A DNA stretch of 64,000 nucleotides from Bacteroidales bacterium (lineage in GTDB: Bacteria > Bacteroidota > Bacteroidia > Bacteroidales > UBA932): positions 1-64,000 of the forward strand of contig JAFWOY010000040.1 of the NCBI GenBank assembly GCA_017509755.1, written 5' to 3'. How positions within the stretch are numbered: the stretch's first letter is position 1; every line of letters starts with the position of its first letter. Both the position numbers and the translations under genes were made by a program. Shown here one piece after another: positions 52,024 to 59,703 of the stretch. The notes under the pieces are model-generated. The model did not search any database. It saw only the letters and a program-made list of their open reading frames with translations, and was not told the origin of the DNA.

Positions 52024-53526
52024 ATGCTGAACAGGTTTTCGCTCTCCGGACTCGTCGCCGCCCTGTTGCTCCTGCTGCTTTTTCCGGCAGGTTGCCGCAA
52101 GATAGAAATACCGGTCGACAATATGGCTGTCGTCAACAAGGCACTTTATGACACGGCCTCCAATTTCTATGTCGAATTCAATGAATACCCCAACGAGATG
52201 CGCAGTCTTCCCATCGGGGTTTTCGATTCGGGAACCGGCGGACTGACTGTACTCGAGAAACTGCTCAGCCTCGACCACTTCGACAACATCACCGGGCTGG
52301 AAGGCCGCGACAGCATCCTGGATTTTGCGGGCGAGCATTTCGTCTATCTGGCCGACCAGGCCAATATGCCCTACGGCAACTATGACGCCGAAGGCAACAG
52401 CGAATACCTGCGGGAACTCGCCTTGAAAGACGCGCTCTTCCTGCTGGACGACGACTATTTCGCCAACGCTATCGAGGAAACGCCCACGGGCCGGAAACCC
52501 CGGGCCAAGATCATTGTCGTGGCTTGCAACACGGCTACCGCCTATGCGCTCGACCTGATCAAGTCGATGCTTGAACAGACACATACCGGAGTCAAGGTGA
52601 TCGGTGTGATCAATGCCGGCGTGACCGCCACGCTCGACGAGCTGGATCTCAAAGGCAATGAAGCGCCCTTCGCCATCGGCGTGCTGGCTACGCCCGGCAC
52701 CATCGCGTCCGGCGCGTATGAACGGACCCTCCGCGAAGAACTGGCCGCCCGCGGCATCGCCACGACGGTAGATATCGTCAACCAGAGCGGCTACGGATTC
52801 GCCGAAGCCGTGGATTCCGATCCCGACTACGTCAATCCCCTCCTCTTCGCCCCGCGTGCCGGCTACCGCGGCCCGGCACTCGGTGAGTCCGACGGCAGCA
52901 TCCGCCAGGAGCTGCTGAAAGCATACAATTTCGATTTCACCGAGAACCGGATGCTGGCCCGCCGCAGCCCTGCCGGCGGCTATGCGTCCCTCCAACTCAA
53001 CAGCGCCGAAAACTATGCGCGTTTCAACATGGTCTCGCTGCTGGAGCGCCACCGTCAGAGCGGCAAGGGCACTCCGATCCGCGCAATCATCCTGGGCTGC
53101 ACCCATTATCCTTTCCACCTGGAGACCCTCAATGAGACCCTGGCCGAACTCCGGGAATACCGCGAGGACGGACGCTACCCGTATCGCGACCTGATCGCCG
53201 ACGAGATCACCTTCATCGATCCGGCGGTCTATACGGCCATCGAATGCTACAATACCCTGCGCGAAGACGGCAACCTGGCGTACCGCATCACGCCCACCAA
53301 GGTTGAAGCCTATATTTCCGTACCCAGCAACCTGCTCGAAGACGAATACCTGACCCAGGAAGGCCTCCTCACCCACGAATTCAAGTACGGACGCAAGACC
53401 GGCACCGAAGACCAGACCACCAAACAGGTTCCTTTTTCCCACAACAACCTGGACCAGAACAACCTGAAACGGATCGAGGAACTCCTGCCCTACACCTACG
53501 CGCTGATCGCCCCTACCCTCCGCTAG
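52024..53526 (+). CDS. Exported lipoprotein homologous to glutamate racemase
   Basis: 500 residues, nearly twice the usual MurI length. The N-terminus is a lipoprotein signal (hydrophobic run, then PAGC, Cys24). The Asp/Glu racemase core is conserved: GVFDSGTGGLT at 65-75, the first catalytic cysteine Cys168 in ACNTAT and the second, Cys359, in LGCTHYP. The extra length comes from insertions (about 90-105, 265-320) and a C-terminal extension. MurI makes D-Glu in the cytoplasm for murein synthesis. An envelope-anchored version cannot do that directly. Divergence from a murein-use locus suggests converting D-Glu from murein peptides to L-Glu, which is inference. I chose the ATG at 52024; an upstream TTG lies inside the promoter palindrome. 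Confidence 0.8.
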   Translation: MLNRFSLSGLVAALLLLLLFPAGCRKIEIPVDNMAVVNKALYDTASNFYVEFNEYPNEMRSLPIGVFDSGTGGLTVLEKLLSLDHFDNITGLEGRDSILDFAGEHFVYLADQANMPYGNYDAEGNSEYLRELALKDALFLLDDDYFANAIEETPTGRKPRAKIIVVACNTATAYALDLIKSMLEQTHTGVKVIGVINAGVTATLDELDLKGNEAPFAIGVLATPGTIASGAYERTLREELAARGIATTVDIVNQSGYGFAEAVDSDPDYVNPLLFAPRAGYRGPALGESDGSIRQELLKAYNFDFTENRMLARRSPAGGYASLQLNSAENYARFNMVSLLERHRQSGKGTPIRAIILGCTHYPFHLETLNETLAELREYREDGRYPYRDLIADEITFIDPAVYTAIECYNTLREDGNLAYRITPTKVEAYISVPSNLLEDEYLTQEGLLTHEFKYGRKTGTEDQTTKQVPFSHNNLDQNNLKRIEELLPYTYALIAPTLR

Positions 53527-53527
53527 C

Positions 53528-54115
53528 ATGTTTCAAGAGACCATTACGCCTGAAGAGATAGAACAGATGGAACTGGCTGCCTTCCCCGGCAGCATCCACG
53601 TCATCACCGGTCCCGGCCATGAACTCGACTACGCCGTCGCGCACCTTTCCGCCCAGCGTTTCATCGGCTTCGATACCGAGACGAAACCAGTCTTCCAAGC
53701 CCATCAACCCCGGAACCATACGGCGCTGCTGCAACTCTCCAGCGAGACGGAAGCCTTCCTTTTCCGCCTGCGGGAACTCGGCTTGCCGCAAGCCGTGGCC
53801 GACATCATGGCCAATCCCCATATCACCAAGATCGGTGCCGCCATCTATGAAGATATCCACGGACTGCAGTACTATTGTTCCTTCGAGCCGCACCGCTTCA
53901 TGGACCTCCAGTCCTTCGGCGGCCAGTTCGGCATCAAGGAAAAGAGCGTCCGCAAGATGGCCGCCATCATCCTCGGCCAGAAAGTTTCCAAGGCACAGCA
54001 GTGTTCCAACTGGGAGGCCGAACCTCTTTCAGACGCCCAGCAGCTCTACGCCGCCACAGATGCCTGGATCTGTGTCAAAATGTACAAAGCCCTGCTTGCC
54101 TCTCCGCGCCCATGA
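53528..54115 (+). CDS. DEDD-family 3'-5' exonuclease (RNase D-like)
   Basis: 195 residues. Exonuclease motifs: FIGFDTET (Exo I, DxE), an Exo II aspartate in AAIYEDIH and a C-terminal YAATDAWICVKMY (Exo III, Y-x3-D, DEDDy type). There is no HRDC domain, so it is a minimal exonuclease rather than full RNase D. It begins one base after the racemase stop and overlaps rlmI by four bases. Confidence 0.88.
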   Translation: MFQETITPEEIEQMELAAFPGSIHVITGPGHELDYAVAHLSAQRFIGFDTETKPVFQAHQPRNHTALLQLSSETEAFLFRLRELGLPQAVADIMANPHITKIGAAIYEDIHGLQYYCSFEPHRFMDLQSFGGQFGIKEKSVRKMAAIILGQKVSKAQQCSNWEAEPLSDAQQLYAATDAWICVKMYKALLASPRP

Positions 54116-55323
54116 CCCGCCTCTATCTCAAGAAAGGCCGCGATGAATCGCTGCGGCGTTTCCACCCCTGGGTTTTCTCAGGAGCCGTCGGCGGCATTGA
54201 AGGGCCGGATCCGGCTGAAGGCGACGCCGTAGCCGTGTATTCGGCCGGAAAGGAATTCCTGGGCTGGGGACATTTCCAGATCGGTTCGATTGCCGTGCGG
54301 ATCCTCAGTTTTGCCGATGACATGCCTGCGGGCGGACCGGACGCTGCTTTCTGGGCCGACCGGCTTCAACGCTGCCTGGCCGCGCGGCAGGCGTTCGGGC
54401 TGACCGACAATCCGGCCACCAACTGCTACCGGCTCGTCCACGGAGAAGGCGACAGACTTCCGGGCCTGATTATCGACTGGTACGACGGCGTCTGCGTATT
54501 GCAGGCGCATTCAGCCGGCATGTTCCGCGCCAGCGAAGCCATCGCCGCGGCGCTTCGGACCGTCTATGGGGACAAACTGCGTGCTGTCTATGATAAGAGT
54601 GCCGGAACGGCGCCTTTCAAAGCCGGCCTCAATCTGGGCGACGGTTATCTTTGGCGCGCGGAAGGCACCTCGTCGCTCTGCCCGCGTCCCGTGCTGGAAA
54701 ACGGACACCGATTCCTGGTAGATTGGGAGAACGGGCAGAAGACCGGTTTCTTCCTCGACCAGCGGGAGAACCGCGCCCTCGTGGAGCGTTATGCCCAGGG
54801 GCGGAACGTGCTCAATCTATTCTGCTATACCGGCGGTTTCAGTATCTATGCGCTGGCCGGCGGAGCGCGTTCCGTGGATTCCGTGGACAGTTCAGCCCGG
54901 GCCGTAGAACTGGTAAAAGAGAATATCACGCTGAATTTCGGTCCCGCGGCACCGCATCGCGCCTTGTGCTGCGACGCCATCGATTTTGTCAAGGCCGCCC
55001 CCAAGGATGCCTATGACCTGATGATCGTCGATCCGCCGGCCTTCGCCAAACACCGCGGCGCCCTCAACAATGCGTTGCGCGCCTACCAGCGCCTCAACGC
55101 CGCCGCCATCGGCGCCGTAGCACCGGGCGGGATTATCTTTACTTTCAGTTGCTCGCAAGTGGTGGACCGCGAAACGTTCGCCCTGGCGGTCTTCAGCGCT
55201 GCCGCCGAGACCGGCCGCAGTGTCCGCATCATAGACCGGCTGAACCAGCCCGCCGACCATGCCGTGAACATCTATCATCCGGAAGGTGCCTACCTCAAGG
55301 GGCTGGTCCTCTATGTTGAATAA
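54112..55323 (+). CDS. rlmI: 23S rRNA (cytosine-5) methyltransferase, RlmI type
   Basis: 403 residues. An N-terminal PUA domain (LYLKKGRDESLRRFHPWVFSGAV) is followed by an EEHEE-like middle part and a Rossmann methyltransferase. Motifs include QKTGFFLDQRENR, VLNLFCYTGGFSIYA, the catalytic-type DLMIVDPPAFAKH and FSCSQVV. RlmI methylates C1962 in E. coli. I chose the ATG at 54112, which overlaps the exonuclease stop. Its end overlaps the following gene by 11 bases. Confidence 0.88.
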   Translation: MTRLYLKKGRDESLRRFHPWVFSGAVGGIEGPDPAEGDAVAVYSAGKEFLGWGHFQIGSIAVRILSFADDMPAGGPDAAFWADRLQRCLAARQAFGLTDNPATNCYRLVHGEGDRLPGLIIDWYDGVCVLQAHSAGMFRASEAIAAALRTVYGDKLRAVYDKSAGTAPFKAGLNLGDGYLWRAEGTSSLCPRPVLENGHRFLVDWENGQKTGFFLDQRENRALVERYAQGRNVLNLFCYTGGFSIYALAGGARSVDSVDSSARAVELVKENITLNFGPAAPHRALCCDAIDFVKAAPKDAYDLMIVDPPAFAKHRGALNNALRAYQRLNAAAIGAVAPGGIIFTFSCSQVVDRETFALAVFSAAAETGRSVRIIDRLNQPADHAVNIYHPEGAYLKGLVLYVE

Positions 55324-56593
55324 TCCCTTCTGCTACACGCCGTCCCCTGACATTGTGCAAGCTGCCCGCGAGCTGGCTGCCCGCATCGATGCCTCGCCCG
55401 CGCTTCGGGCCCGCTTTGCGGAAGGCAAAATGATGGGCATCCTGAAACTGGAAGACCACTCTTTCCTGTATGCCTTTTCCGGCATGGCAGGCGGCAGCGC
55501 CTTCGTAGAGGGATTCGTACCACCCATCTTTGCCTGGTCGCCGGATGACATCCGCAGCACCTCTCCGGAAGAATCCCGGCGGCTGCAAGAGTGGCTGTTT
55601 GACCAGTATGTCGTACGGAACGGCAGGGGCGAACGCCGTTCCATCCGGCAGATTTTCGCGGACCGCGGATTGGTGCCACCCGGCGGAACGGGTGACTGTG
55701 CCGCGCCCAAACTCCTGCACTACGCGCTGGAGCACGGTTTGAAACCCTTGGCCATCGGAGAATTCTGGTACGGGGCCTCCCCTGCCCGCGAAGTACGGCA
55801 CGCCGGCGCTTTTTACCCCGCTTGCACCGGGAAATGCGGTCCCCTGCTGACCTGGATGATGCAGGGCCTGGAAGTGATGCCCAATCCGCTGGAAAGCGAT
55901 GCCCACTGGGTCATCTCGGAACCCGTCGTGCGGCATGAAGATGCCTGGCTGGTCGTAGCCGAAAAACCGGCCGGCATGCTGGCCGTTCCGGGACGCCCCA
56001 TTCCGGGCGTGCCTAAGCGACAGTCGCTGCAAGACTGGCTGACGGATTTTTGCGGCACACCCATCGTGGCCTGCCACCGGCTTGACATGGGCACTTCCGG
56101 ATTGATGGTATTTGCCAAGATTCCGGAAGCGCAAGTCGCGCTGCAGCAGCAATTCGAGCAACGCGAAGTGACGAAAGCCTATCTCGCCCGTGTGGCGGCA
56201 CCTGCCGGTAGTGCCAGCGCATCTGCCTTACAAGCAGGCAGCCGCGGTAAGATTCTTCTTCCCCTTGCCCCTGACTGGTATGACCGCCCGCGGCAGCAAG
56301 TCGATCCGGACCATGGCAAACCCGCCGTCACGGAATACGAAGTACTGGAAGCATCTGAGTCCGGTGAAGCCTTCCTCCGCCTGATTCCCTTCACGGGCCG
56401 CACACACCAGCTCCGCGTCCATTGCGCCCACCCGGCCGGTCTGGGACGGCCGATTGTCGGAGACCGTCTCTACGGCGGCGCGCCAGCCAGCCGGCTGATG
56501 CTCCACGCCGCCTATCTGTCGTTCCGGCATCCGGAAGACGGCAGGCGCATGCACTTCACTTCTCCAATTTTCCCAGCCGAACCCATTATCTAG
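55313..56593 (+). CDS. RluA-family pseudouridine synthase with N-terminal extension
   Basis: 426 residues. The last about 215 residues form the catalytic domain, with the aspartate in CHRLDMGTSGLMVFAK, YEVLEASESGE and GRTHQLRVHCAHPAG. There is no S4 domain. The first about 200 residues are an additional domain with conserved-looking Cys/Trp positions (CAAPKLLHYALEHGL, EFWYGASP, HAGAFYPACTGKCGP), which resembles the extension in some RluA-type enzymes of Bacteroidota. The RNA target is unknown. The eight-base 3' overlap with the convergent glycosyltransferase gene leaves no terminator space. Confidence 0.85.
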   Translation: MLNNPFCYTPSPDIVQAARELAARIDASPALRARFAEGKMMGILKLEDHSFLYAFSGMAGGSAFVEGFVPPIFAWSPDDIRSTSPEESRRLQEWLFDQYVVRNGRGERRSIRQIFADRGLVPPGGTGDCAAPKLLHYALEHGLKPLAIGEFWYGASPAREVRHAGAFYPACTGKCGPLLTWMMQGLEVMPNPLESDAHWVISEPVVRHEDAWLVVAEKPAGMLAVPGRPIPGVPKRQSLQDWLTDFCGTPIVACHRLDMGTSGLMVFAKIPEAQVALQQQFEQREVTKAYLARVAAPAGSASASALQAGSRGKILLPLAPDWYDRPRQQVDPDHGKPAVTEYEVLEASESGEAFLRLIPFTGRTHQLRVHCAHPAGLGRPIVGDRLYGGAPASRLMLHAAYLSFRHPEDGRRMHFTSPIFPAEPII

Positions 56594-58229
56594 ATAACCA
56601 TGCCTGAGGTGCTTCGGACGATGAAAGATACCAGATAATGCGGCTCCCGTGGACATGGTGCGGACGACCTTCCAAGGCCGGATCCGAGAAAGTATCACGG
56701 GTCAGCAAGACGCCTTCCGCCGGGACCGGCTCGCCAAAATGGACGACAACGACATCCTGACCCAGATACACATCCATGTTTTCCGGGCGACGGATATCCT
56801 CCATCACATAGACCTTTTCTCCGGCCGGCACGTCGCGGCAAATAGCGCCGTAGCCCAGGAATTCATTAGAGGGATGGATTAAAGGTGCAAGGGCCAGGAA
56901 ACCGACGAAGATCGTGAAGGCCAACGGGCGGATTTCCGGAAAAGCGCCACGCGTGCGGAAAGCGCACAGCAAGACAAACAGCCCGCCGAAGAAAACGAGG
57001 ACACCCGTAAAACCCATCCAGGGGCTGGCCGCGAAATCATACGGGGCCAGCGACGGAATCTGCTTGTTGAACACCGTTTCCAGAAAGAGGGCCAGGCCAA
57101 TCAGCATCCCTGCCGCCGCGGCGACAGCCAGCATCGCAAGGGTCCAGCGTTGCCATCCCTTGCGCCGGATATAAAGCGGCAGCAGATACACGGCAAACGG
57201 GAAGACGGGCAGCAGATACACGGGTAGTTTGCTGCTCGAAAGGCTGAGCATGAAGAAGGTTGCGAAAAAGGCACAGCGCATCAGTTTCTCAGCCCGGGCG
57301 GCCTCCGTCTGCGGAACGGCGGTATTCTCCCGTTTGATCAGTGAGGCCACACAGACAGGGACGGTAAAGAAACCCCACGGCAGCATGACAAGCCAGATGA
57401 ATTCCAGATAGTACCAGAAGGGTTGCTGATGGTGGGTAGCACGGACGGTCCGGTCCACTGTCTGGTGGAACAAGAGATTCTGGAGATAAGCAGAACCGCC
57501 ATCCAGCCAGGCGAAGGTAAACCAAACCGCACAGAGACCGCCGACCAGCAACAAGAAGCGCCAACCCAGGAAGCGGCCGAGCCGGTGCCTTGGATCCGGA
57601 TCCTTTGCCTTTCCCCGGATCCGACACGAAATCCAATAGACCGCAAGGGTCAGTGGCGGCATGAGGATTCCGACCGGTCCTTTGGTAAAAAGGGCCAGGA
57701 AGGTATAAAGGGCAAAAAGCCACGGCCGGTTGCGGAACCAGGCGTACAAGGCCAGGACGATGAACATCACCATCAGCATGTCCATCCGGAGGAAGAAAGT
57801 CAGGCCCAACCAGTAAATGGTCGAGCAGAGGATCAGGGCCACGCTCATCCGCTCGCGGGACCTGTCCGGACGATTCCTTTCGTCGGCCGGGCAAGCGCCA
57901 TACACCCAGCGGTCCATCACCCATACGATGACGACGGCCGGAATGAAAGAGAACAGCGATAGGACAAACGGGCAATGCTGACCGAAAAGGGCACGACAGA
58001 GCATCACCAGCCAAAGATAGAGCGGCGGTTTGTCGGCATAGGGTTCACCCTGGTTGAAAAACGCGAAGAAATGCCCGTCCCGGAGGGCCTCGTCCACAAT
58101 ACTCAGATAGCGAAGTTCATTGGAAGGGGTAAAGTCGCGCCAGATCATCCACGGCAGGACACAAAGGAACATCAGCACCAGCACGGTGCCGACAGGATAC
58201 CGGTCCCAAATGGCCTGTCTTTGCTGCAT
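56586..58229 (-). CDS. ArnT/PMT-family glycosyltransferase
   Basis: 547 residues with about twelve membrane segments. It has the N-terminal periplasmic motif of GT-C enzymes (WRDFTPSNELRYLSI, with an acidic residue before Arg), YADKPPLYLWL and FLRMDMLMV. Such proteins move sugars from undecaprenyl phosphate to lipid A or other envelope acceptors. The exact sugar is unknown. The ATG at 58229 is chosen because the promoter at 58260-58290 excludes the longer frame. Confidence 0.85.
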   Translation of the reverse strand: MQQRQAIWDRYPVGTVLVLMFLCVLPWMIWRDFTPSNELRYLSIVDEALRDGHFFAFFNQGEPYADKPPLYLWLVMLCRALFGQHCPFVLSLFSFIPAVVIVWVMDRWVYGACPADERNRPDRSRERMSVALILCSTIYWLGLTFFLRMDMLMVMFIVLALYAWFRNRPWLFALYTFLALFTKGPVGILMPPLTLAVYWISCRIRGKAKDPDPRHRLGRFLGWRFLLLVGGLCAVWFTFAWLDGGSAYLQNLLFHQTVDRTVRATHHQQPFWYYLEFIWLVMLPWGFFTVPVCVASLIKRENTAVPQTEAARAEKLMRCAFFATFFMLSLSSSKLPVYLLPVFPFAVYLLPLYIRRKGWQRWTLAMLAVAAAAGMLIGLALFLETVFNKQIPSLAPYDFAASPWMGFTGVLVFFGGLFVLLCAFRTRGAFPEIRPLAFTIFVGFLALAPLIHPSNEFLGYGAICRDVPAGEKVYVMEDIRRPENMDVYLGQDVVVVHFGEPVPAEGVLLTRDTFSDPALEGRPHHVHGSRIIWYLSSSEAPQAWLSR

Positions 58230-58259
58230 GACCTTACAGATACCTCGTTCTTGCAGGCT

Positions 58260-58290
58260 CAAAGTTACGGGTTTTCACCTTTTCTGCCAA
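58260..58290 (-). promoter_or_regulatory. Bacteroidota-type promoter of the glycosyltransferase gene
   Basis: TTG (58290-58288), 20 bases, then TAACTTTG (58267-58260) on the minus strand. It is divergent from the tRNA-Cys promoter, whose -33 starts 18 bases away. Confidence 0.75.
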
Positions 58291-58307
58291 CGCCTGCGCA
58301 AAAAAAG

Positions 58308-58337
58308 TTGGCATATCAAAAAAATTCCCTACCTTTG
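58308..58337 (+). promoter_or_regulatory. Bacteroidota-type promoter of tRNA-Cys
   Basis: TTG (58308-58310), a 19-base spacer and TACCTTTG (58330-58337) precede the mature tRNA by 13 bases. Confidence 0.8.
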
Positions 58338-58350
58338 TAGTCCTATCCAT

Positions 58351-58421
58351 GGTGCCTGGGCCGGGAGGTTAGGCGCTGGTCTGCAAAACCAGTTAGAGCA
58401 GTTCAATTCTGCTAGGCACCT
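58351..58421 (+). tRNA. tRNA-Cys (anticodon GCA)
   Basis: Acceptor stem GGTGCCT/AGGCACC. The D arm contains GGTTAGGC. The anticodon stem CTGGT/ACCAG encloses a CTGCAAA loop (anticodon GCA). The T stem AGCAG/CTGCT has a TTCAATT loop. The discriminator is T at 58421, the U73 required by cysteinyl-tRNA synthetase. CCA is not encoded (TCA follows). The 3' acceptor strand is also part of a long downstream inverted repeat. Confidence 0.95.
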
Positions 58422-58490
58422 CATAATAAAAGCGAAGCCGACGGCTTCGCTTTTATTATGAGGTGCCAGGGGCACCATTTTCTTTTTTTC
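58415..58490 (+). terminator. Long hairpin and terminator overlapping the tRNA-Cys 3' end
   Basis: Bases 58415-58440 are the exact reverse complement of 58442-58467, a 26-bp perfect inverted repeat with one central base. Its outer seven pairs (58415-58421) are the tRNA acceptor strand and discriminator. Right after it, GGTGCC (58462-58467) can instead pair with GGCACC (58471-58476), and ATTTTCTTTTTTTC follows as a T-rich run. Two mutually exclusive hairpins are therefore possible. Confidence 0.75.
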
Positions 58491-58636
58491 TGCGGCATCA
58501 GCCGCTAGCAGGGTCTTCTGGACGGTTAACGAAATTGCGGTCACCTTGGCAACGCCGGGCAACCTCAGGCCGTTGACCCCTACCAGCTTTTTTTCATCTG
58601 GCGAAAAGTGGATGCCTGAAAAATATTTAAAAATAA
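58491..58636. other. Intergenic stretch without recognisable gene
   Basis: This part of the 312-base gap between tRNA-Cys and the next gene has no convincing reading frame on either strand. It contains short GC-rich segments and a TTTTTTT run near 58589, which might mark the end of a small transcript. I see no homology to a known RNA. Confidence 0.4.
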
Positions 58637-58668
58637 TTTGGTTTATAAAATAAACTTGTTTACCTTTG
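58637..58668 (+). promoter_or_regulatory. Bacteroidota-type promoter of the membrane protein/HTH pair
   Basis: TTTG (58637-58640), a 20-base spacer and TACCTTTG (58661-58668) match the consensus. The leader to the ATG at 58734 is about 60 bases. Confidence 0.85.
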
Positions 58669-58733
58669 CACTGTGGTTAAGGCAGACTGCGCAGCTGTAC
58701 TTGGCCCGGCAAACAAGTTAAACAGTTGATATT

Positions 58734-59309
58734 ATGGAACAAAACAAAGAAATGACGGCTCAGGAGAGCCTTCAGCTCATCCGCGAAACGATGAACAACA
58801 GCCGGAAGGCAATCTTACGGAACAGTGCGAAGTACTTCCTCTTATGGGGAACCTTGCTCACTGTGATGTCTCTGGTCATCTACTTCCTGTGGCATGCCAC
58901 GGGCAAACCACAATGGAACTTCCTGTGGTTTGTATTGCCGGCCATCGGCTACCCGGTCGCAGGCATGATGCGTAAAAACGATGTGGCCGTTCCGCAGAAT
59001 GAGATCAGCAAGATGTTGAGCAGCGTCTGGTCCGTATTCGGCGCCTTCTCCGTCACGATCAGTGTCATCGCCATTTGCCTGGTTCCCATGAACGTATCCC
59101 TGATCATCGTCGTGCTCATGGGCCTGGCCGAATGCTTCTCGGGCGCGCTCCTCAAGAACTGGCCCATCATCATCTGCGGTTTCCTGCTGGGCGTCGGCGG
59201 CGCCGTAATCGCCATGCTGGTCAATAGCGAAGCGCAGCTGCTCATCTTCACGCTGGGCGGCGTCCTTCTCGCCTTGACGGGCCTCATCATGAAATTCCAG
59301 AACAAGTAG
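58734..59309 (+). CDS. Small multi-pass membrane protein of unknown function
   Basis: 191 residues. A polar N-terminus (about 30 residues) precedes about six membrane segments (around 34-53, 60-77, 97-117, 119-140, 142-160, 165-185). I do not recognise a named family. It is paired with a winged-helix regulator three bases downstream, a layout common in Bacteroidota where the small regulator controls its membrane partner. Confidence 0.7.
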   Translation: MEQNKEMTAQESLQLIRETMNNSRKAILRNSAKYFLLWGTLLTVMSLVIYFLWHATGKPQWNFLWFVLPAIGYPVAGMMRKNDVAVPQNEISKMLSSVWSVFGAFSVTISVIAICLVPMNVSLIIVVLMGLAECFSGALLKNWPIIICGFLLGVGGAVIAMLVNSEAQLLIFTLGGVLLALTGLIMKFQNK

Positions 59310-59312
59310 CCT

Positions 59313-59597
59313 ATGTTCCCGAAACTCGACCCGCTTCTGCATTCGGAACTGCGGCTGGCCGTCATGTCCATCCTGGCCGGGGTAGATGAAGCCGATTTCA
59401 CCTACCTCAGGAAACAGACAGGCGCCACCGCCGGCAACCTGAGCGTGCAGATCGACAAACTCGCCGCCGCGAACTACATCACGGTGGAGAAAGGATTCCA
59501 GGGCAAGATGCCCCGCACCACTTGCAGGATCACGCCTGACGGCCAGGAGGCATTCCAACAGTACGTGGACGCACTTCGGGAGTATTTCCCGCAATAG
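59313..59597 (+). CDS. Small winged-helix transcriptional regulator
   Basis: 94 residues. A MarR/PadR-like winged helix of the HTH_34 type: HSELRLAVMSILAG, then DFTYLRKQTGATAGNLSVQIDKLAAANYITVEKG, and a wing ending RTTCRITPDGQEAF. There is no ligand-binding domain. It is the second gene of a two-gene unit and is followed by a strong terminator. Confidence 0.88.
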   Translation: MFPKLDPLLHSELRLAVMSILAGVDEADFTYLRKQTGATAGNLSVQIDKLAAANYITVEKGFQGKMPRTTCRITPDGQEAFQQYVDALREYFPQ

Positions 59598-59606
59598 GAC
59601 AAGTTG

Positions 59607-59645
59607 GATTCGGGCGGCCGGCCGGTCGCCCGAATCTTATTTTGC
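59607..59645 (+). terminator. Intrinsic terminator after the winged-helix gene
   Basis: GATTCGGGCG (59607-59616) pairs with CGCCCGAATC (59627-59636) and TTATTTTG follows. The TTTG of this tail is also the -33 element of the next promoter. Confidence 0.85.
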
Positions 59646-59672
59646 TGTTTCAGCATTTTTCTTGTAACTTTG
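59641..59672 (+). promoter_or_regulatory. Bacteroidota-type promoter of dcuB-ftcD-hutU
   Basis: TTTG (59641-59644), 20 bases, TAACTTTG (59665-59672), 31 bases before the dcuB ATG. Confidence 0.85.
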
Positions 59673-59703
59673 AAGGATTGAAAGCTAATTCTCCGACAAA
59701 GTT

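Noticed and set aside
58230-58262. Longer start for the ArnT-like gene
   Set aside because: The first codons coincide with the TAACTTTG promoter box.
58351-58476. Integration (att) site at tRNA-Cys
   Set aside because: There is no integrase gene, and the only repeat of the tRNA end is the inverted repeat and a 6-base GGCACC. A direct repeat of an att core is missing.
58329-58562. Minus-strand reading frame over tRNA-Cys
   Set aside because: It is antisense to the tRNA and its hairpin, with no family similarity.
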